Assembly (NCBI GenBank): GCA_963744905.1
Contig: CAVUUV010000003.1
Location: 372,001 to 436,000, forward strand
DNA from: DATFFO01 sp963744905
Lineage (GTDB): Bacteria; Actinomycetota; Acidimicrobiia; Spongiisociales; ZC4RG35
Direction of reading: 5' to 3'
Length of the DNA: 64,000 nucleotides
The notes under the pieces are model-generated. The model made no database searches. It was given only the letters and a program-made list of their open reading frames with translations, and was not told where the DNA came from. Position 1 is the first letter of the stretch; every line of letters starts with the position of its first letter. Made by a program: the position numbers and the translations under genes. Of the stretch, positions 60,871-64,000 are shown one piece after another.

Positions 60871-61283
60871 GGCTGATCCGGCCCGGGATCCGAGCCGACG
60901 GCCGCCACCGACAGACGGTCCAGATAGTGATCCCATCCCAGCTCATGCAGGTCGATCGATGCCTCGGGGAGACCGCTGTGCACCAGGCGTAGCCGGGTCC
61001 CCCCGTCCTCGGGCTCCAGCGTCACCGTCACGGTCGTCGAACCGGGTGGGACGTCGGCGTCACCCTCCCATCCCCAGGTGAAGACGATGCGGCGGGGCGG
61101 ATCGACTTCGACGAACTCGCCCAGGGCGGTGCCGCCCTGGGGCACCCGCACCCGGTATATGCCGCCCGGCCGGGCGTCGAGAACCGCCTCCACCCCCATC
61201 CAGGCGGTGTAGCGATCGGGATCGGTGAAGTAGGAGAACACGGTCTCGGGACGGGCTCGGATGCGACGTTCCAACTCGATCAT
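60867..61283 (-). CDS. SRPBCC (AHSA1-like) family protein
   Basis: A 138-residue AHSA1-type protein: MIELERRIRARPETVFSYFT, then DPDRYTAWMGVEAVLDARPG, IVFTWGWEGDADVPPGSTTV and GLPEASIDLHELGWDHYLDR. The HELGWDHYLDRL block is typical of the AHSA1 group next to ArsR regulators. ATG 61283 overlaps the ArsR stop. The pair is a common actinobacterial module for sensing or detoxifying hydrophobic compounds. Confidence 0.88.
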   Translation of the reverse strand: MIELERRIRARPETVFSYFTDPDRYTAWMGVEAVLDARPGGIYRVRVPQGGTALGEFVEVDPPRRIVFTWGWEGDADVPPGSTTVTVTLEPEDGGTRLRLVHSGLPEASIDLHELGWDHYLDRLSVAAVGSDPGPDQP

Positions 61284-61591
61284 GGCTGGTTGCTTTCCTC
61301 CGCCTCGGCCAGGTGCGCCAGACGGTCGAGATCGGCGGCCCACATCTCCTCCAACACGGAATGGAGCGATCCCAGCCGACGTCGATCGGTGGAGTAAATA
61401 CGGCTTCGCCCCTCCCGTCGCACGTCGATCAGACCCGCCCGCCGCAGTACCCCAAGGTGCTGGGAAACCGCCGGCCAACTGATCTGGAAATGCGCGGCGA
61501 GCCGGCCCGCCGTCATCTCCTCGTCCAGGACCAGGCGCAAGATGCGACGACGCGGCTCCGAGGCGATGGCCTTCAGCGCTGTGGGTTCCAC
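61280..61591 (-). CDS. ArsR family regulator
   Basis: A winged-helix regulator of 103 residues from GTG 61591, or 113 from ATG 61621. It reads ALKAIASEPRRRILRLVLDE, then AAHFQISWPAVSQHLGVLRR and DVRREGRSRIYSTDRRRLGS with LEEMWAADLDRLAHLAEAEE. There is no metal-binding CVC motif, so it is of the SRPBCC-linked type rather than metal-sensing. I prefer GTG 61591, since the longer start would put one of the operator repeats inside the coding region. It leads the minus-strand operon. Confidence 0.85.
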   Translation of the reverse strand: MEPTALKAIASEPRRRILRLVLDEEMTAGRLAAHFQISWPAVSQHLGVLRRAGLIDVRREGRSRIYSTDRRRLGSLHSVLEEMWAADLDRLAHLAEAEESNQP

Positions 61592-61597
61592 GAGAAG

Positions 61598-61655
61598 ATA
61601 TTTAAGCAACCATTGAAACATTGTGCTAGCGTATATTTAAGTAATCCCTAAAACA
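61598..61655. promoter_or_regulatory. direct-repeat operators between ArsR and SRPBCC genes
   Basis: Two imperfect 23-bp direct repeats, at 61598-61620 and 61633-61655, share ATATTTAAG.AA.C..T.AAACA and are spaced 35 bp. Both are AT-rich in a GC-rich region, between the divergent ArsR operon and the SRPBCC gene. They are likely ArsR binding sites controlling both directions. Confidence 0.6.
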
Positions 61656-61667
61656 GAAGGAGAGCTC

Positions 61668-62096
61668 ATGCCCCGATCCATCATCCTCACCGTCGACGCC
61701 GAGGCCACGCCCGAGGCCGTCTTCAGCGCACTGTCCACTCGGGACGGCCTGGCCTCGTTCTGGACGCCCGACGTCAAGGGAGAGTCCGCCGTGGGCAATC
61801 GGCTGGCCTTCGGCTTCGCCGCCGCACCTGTCGACCTGGAAATGACGGTGGCCGAGCTGGTCCCGCACGAATCGATTCACTGGCACTGCGAGGGTCCCTG
61901 GCCCTACTGGGAGGGCACCGAAGTGGAGTGGTCGATCATTGCCGGTGAGCCGACCCGGGTCATGCTCACCCAACGCGGATGGGGAGAACAGCAGCCCGAG
62001 GTGGAGTTCGGCGCCGTCGCCTATACCTGGGGGCTGGTCCTGGGGGCCTTGAGGTCGTTCGTGGAGACCGACGTGGCCGCTCCCGCCCTGCGATAA
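61668..62096 (+). CDS. SRPBCC domain protein
   Basis: A 142-residue AHSA1/SRPBCC protein: RSIILTVDAEATPEAVFSAL, then DGLASFWTPDVKGESAVGN and LVPHESIHWHCEGPWPYWEG with GAVAYTWGLVLGALRSFVET. It has an AAGGAGAG ribosome-binding site 5 bases upstream. It is transcribed away from the ArsR operon, and the repeats between suggest shared control. The ligand is unknown. Confidence 0.85.
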   Translation: MPRSIILTVDAEATPEAVFSALSTRDGLASFWTPDVKGESAVGNRLAFGFAAAPVDLEMTVAELVPHESIHWHCEGPWPYWEGTEVEWSIIAGEPTRVMLTQRGWGEQQPEVEFGAVAYTWGLVLGALRSFVETDVAAPALR

Positions 62097-62101
62097 ACGA
62101 C

Positions 62102-62701
62102 CTACCCGCCCCCACTCACGGTCAGGGCGTGCCGGAGAGCGGCCTCGATCTGGCCGTGGTAGCGATCCGCGCTCCATCCGCGATCGCGGGTGAGGGCGTC
62201 CCACACCTGGACTGAAACGATCGCCCACATCAGGTCGGTGGCTACATCGGCGCTCAAGTCGGCCCGCAGTATCCCCTCCCGGTCCAACCAGGCAACCAAC
62301 ACCCCGACCCCCTCGCGCAGGGATGCCATCCGATCGTCCCATGCCTCGGCTGCGGCGGGGTCAGTGTGGCGAGCTGCCCAAAGGGCCAGAGCCAGCCGGT
62401 GAACGTGGGGCACGTAGGCCACCCACACCTCAACCCAGCGCGCCAGCGCCCGGCGAGCGTCGGGGGATTGGCCCACCGAGGCGAATCTCTCCCGAACCCG
62501 CTCGACCTCGTCCACGTAACGCACGGTGGACACCAGCAGCTGGGCTCGCGACGAGAAATGCCGATAGACCGTCATCCTCGTCACGCCGGCTCGTTCGGCG
62601 ACCTCTTCCATGGTCCACGACTCCGGACGGCCCTCTTCGACCACGCGGCGACAGGCTTCCAGGATCGCACGCCGGGTCGATTGGGTGACAGGGGTTGACA
62701 T
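62102..62701 (-). CDS. TetR/AcrR family regulator
   Basis: A 199-residue regulator. HTH: STRRAILEACRRVVEEGRPE, then SWTMEEVAERAGVTRMTVYR and HFSSRAQLLVSTVRYVDEVE. The C-terminal ligand domain is helical (SADVATDLMWAIVSVQVWDA). ATG 62701 places the operators just upstream; ATG 62713 is less likely. It faces the FAD monooxygenase gene and should repress both by the palindromes at 62713. Confidence 0.9.
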   Translation of the reverse strand: MSTPVTQSTRRAILEACRRVVEEGRPESWTMEEVAERAGVTRMTVYRHFSSRAQLLVSTVRYVDEVERVRERFASVGQSPDARRALARWVEVWVAYVPHVHRLALALWAARHTDPAAAEAWDDRMASLREGVGVLVAWLDREGILRADLSADVATDLMWAIVSVQVWDALTRDRGWSADRYHGQIEAALRHALTVSGGG

Positions 62702-62712
62702 CCGGCCTTTCA

Positions 62713-62749
62713 TGTTACATGATGTAACAGAATGTTACGCCCTGTAACA
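62713..62749. promoter_or_regulatory. tandem palindromic TetR operators
   Basis: TGTTACATGATGTAACA at 62713-62729 is a perfect palindrome, and TGTTACGCCCTGTAACA at 62733-62749 repeats the TGTTAC/GTAACA half-sites. Centres lie 20 bp apart, two helical turns, so two dimers could bind on one face. Position between the divergent TetR and monooxygenase genes supports it. Confidence 0.8.
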
Positions 62750-62774
62750 GGGTGGCCTGGAGAGGAGGCTGGTG

Positions 62775-63950
62775 ATGAAGGGCGATCAGCTGGCAGTAGA
62801 CGTGGTGGGCGCCGGCCCGACCGGCCTGACACTGTCCTACCTACTCGCCCGCGCCGGCGTGGCCGTTTCGGTTTTCGACGCCGCCCCGGGGCCGGGACGG
62901 GAGTCGAGCCGGGCCACCTCGGTCCACGCCGGGGCCCTAGAGGCCCTGGACCGCTTCGACGGCCTGGGTGAGGAGATCGCTGCCGCCTCCGTCCCGGCCC
63001 GCAAGAGTTTCGTCGGGGCGGGCAACCGGCGCATCGGCACCATCCATTGGGACCGGATGCCGACTCGTTATCCCGCCCTCCACAACCTTCCCCAAACCGA
63101 CCTGGAGGACATCCTCCGAAGGCGCCTGGCGGATCAGGGTGTCGAGGTGACCTGGGACAGGTCTATCGGCGCGGCCGACCAGCTCGACGGCGATTATGTC
63201 GTCGGCTGCGACGGGGCTCACAGCTCGATTCGCCGATCGATCGGCGTGGAGCTAGTGGGTGCTACCTTCGAGGAACGCTTCCTCCTGGCCGATGTGCGTC
63301 TTGGTGGGCAGGTCGACGAATCGTCGACCAACGTCTGGGTCTCGACCGGCGGTGTCCTGGGGGTGATGCCCCTTCCCGGCGGTGTGTTCCGGCTCAACGG
63401 GACCCTGGCCGACGACGAGGTGCTGAGCCCAGACACGCTGGCCGAACTGGCGCAGGGGAGATTGGGCGCGGCCGCCGATCGGTTCAACCTGGCCGAGGTG
63501 ATGTGGGCGGCCGAATACCGCACCCACTCCCGAATCGCCACCGCCTATCGCCGTGACCGGGTCTTTCTGGCCGGTGACGCCGCTCATCTCAACAGCCCCG
63601 TCGGTGGCCAGGGGATGAACGTCGGGATCGGCGACGCCATCGACCTGGCCACCCGGCTGGCCGAGGTGGACCGGGGAGGCCCCGCCGACCTCCTGGACGA
63701 GTACGAGCCACGGCGGCGACGGGTTGCCGAGCGGGTGATCCGTGCCACCCGCCGGGGCACGGCAATGCTTACCGCCCGGCACCCCTTCGAACGCGTGGCC
63801 CGCAACCAGGTGATGCGTCTCGCCCATCGTCTTCCCCCGGTGCAGAGGCAGCTCTCCACAGTCGCCGCCTTTGTCGCCCAGGACACCCGCCCAGCACGCC
63901 GGGGTGACGCGGCGGCCACATCCGATCGCCGGCCCGCCCGGCCCTCCTAG
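62775..63950 (+). CDS. FAD-dependent monooxygenase/oxidoreductase
   Basis: A 391-residue flavoprotein of the PHBH/UbiH class. It has the N-terminal dinucleotide motif VVGAGPTGLTLSYLLARAG near residue 10, DYVVGCDGAHSSIRRSIGVE (the DG motif) and RVFLAGDAAHLNSPVGGQGM with NVGIGDAIDLATRLA (the GD motif). It likely hydroxylates an aromatic or polyketide-type compound with NAD(P)H and O2. ATG 62775 follows GGAGAGGAGG by 7 bases. The divergent TetR and its operators suggest substrate induction. Confidence 0.9.
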   Translation: MKGDQLAVDVVGAGPTGLTLSYLLARAGVAVSVFDAAPGPGRESSRATSVHAGALEALDRFDGLGEEIAAASVPARKSFVGAGNRRIGTIHWDRMPTRYPALHNLPQTDLEDILRRRLADQGVEVTWDRSIGAADQLDGDYVVGCDGAHSSIRRSIGVELVGATFEERFLLADVRLGGQVDESSTNVWVSTGGVLGVMPLPGGVFRLNGTLADDEVLSPDTLAELAQGRLGAAADRFNLAEVMWAAEYRTHSRIATAYRRDRVFLAGDAAHLNSPVGGQGMNVGIGDAIDLATRLAEVDRGGPADLLDEYEPRRRRVAERVIRATRRGTAMLTARHPFERVARNQVMRLAHRLPPVQRQLSTVAAFVAQDTRPARRGDAAATSDRRPARPS

Positions 63951-63974
63951 AGTCGGCCTGTCCAGGAGGGATGT

Positions 63975-64000
63975 TTGAGCGAGAATCCGGTCGTCGAAGC
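63975..64000 (+). CDS. start of a further gene, truncated by the window end
   Basis: TTG 63975 follows an AGGAGGG by 4 bases and opens a frame reading MSENPVVEA at the window edge. Only eight codons are visible, so neither family nor coding status can be judged. Confidence 0.35.

Overview
The window is about 64 kb of GC-rich, densely coded DNA with no rRNA, tRNA, phage, insertion sequence or CRISPR array that I could find. GTG and TTG starts, 4-base stop/start overlaps, a 1,590-residue NAD-type glutamate dehydrogenase, several single-purpose cyclase, SpoIIE and LuxR regulators, and small DUF2630 and DUF4242 proteins all suggest a chromosomal segment of an actinomycete-like bacterium. An Acidimicrobiia-type lineage fits, but that placement is an inference from gene content only.

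Layout. 0-7.6 kb: small membrane proteins, a DUF421 protein, a B3/4-domain protein, an SDR/SMP-30 sugar-lactone pair, an alpha/beta hydrolase, CapA-like, HypA-like and GT4 proteins. 7.7-17.5 kb: an alpha-glucan/trehalose island with two GH65 proteins, a universal stress protein, a glycogen-debranching-type glucosidase full of frameshifts, a beta-phosphoglucomutase-like HAD and a trehalose-phosphatase. The last three genes of that run overlap by a few bases. 17.6-25.2 kb: a cyclase with a hydrolase-like sensor; a four-gene coupled operon ending in E1 alpha/beta of a 2-oxoacid dehydrogenase; a rhodanese-CBS protein with an in-frame TGA; an Fpg/Nei glycosylase; PPC and DUF4396 proteins. 25.3-30.7 kb: an ECF sigma factor with a promoter matching its own likely recognition pattern, its coupled membrane partner, and a run of frame-damaged genes. 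30.8-35.4 kb: a membrane sensor without a kinase, an internally deleted FtsH and a CHASE histidine kinase. 35.6-46 kb: glutamate dehydrogenase, a very large LuxR ATPase, a metallophosphoesterase and a SIMPL lipoprotein. 46-53.3 kb: an ArsR-SRPBCC fusion, an FtsX-type ABC exporter and a PAS-GAF-SpoIIE phosphatase. 53.4-58 kb: a DegV/PlsY pair and poorly known genes, bounded by 71-bp tandem repeats. 58-64 kb: an SLC12-like transporter, an ArsR/SRPBCC cluster and a TetR/FAD-monooxygenase pair with clear operators.

The most interesting item is the rhodanese-CBS gene. Its reading frame runs through a TGA at 22737-22739, where I recall homologues carrying Cys, and a perfect 8-bp stem with a GTG loop follows at SECIS-like distance. 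This suggests a selenocysteine rhodanese, although the repeated codons of the conserved residues could also create the hairpin.

Two intergenic repeat families are also notable. One is a GC-rich double-hairpin element (about eight copies, mostly at gene ends) with an ACAAAGC tail. The other is a 71-bp tandem repeat at two places, in the same orientation relative to upstream genes. Many genes carry single-base frame breaks, some clearly homopolymer-like, so part of the damage may be consensus error. This caution applies to every 'pseudogene' call here.
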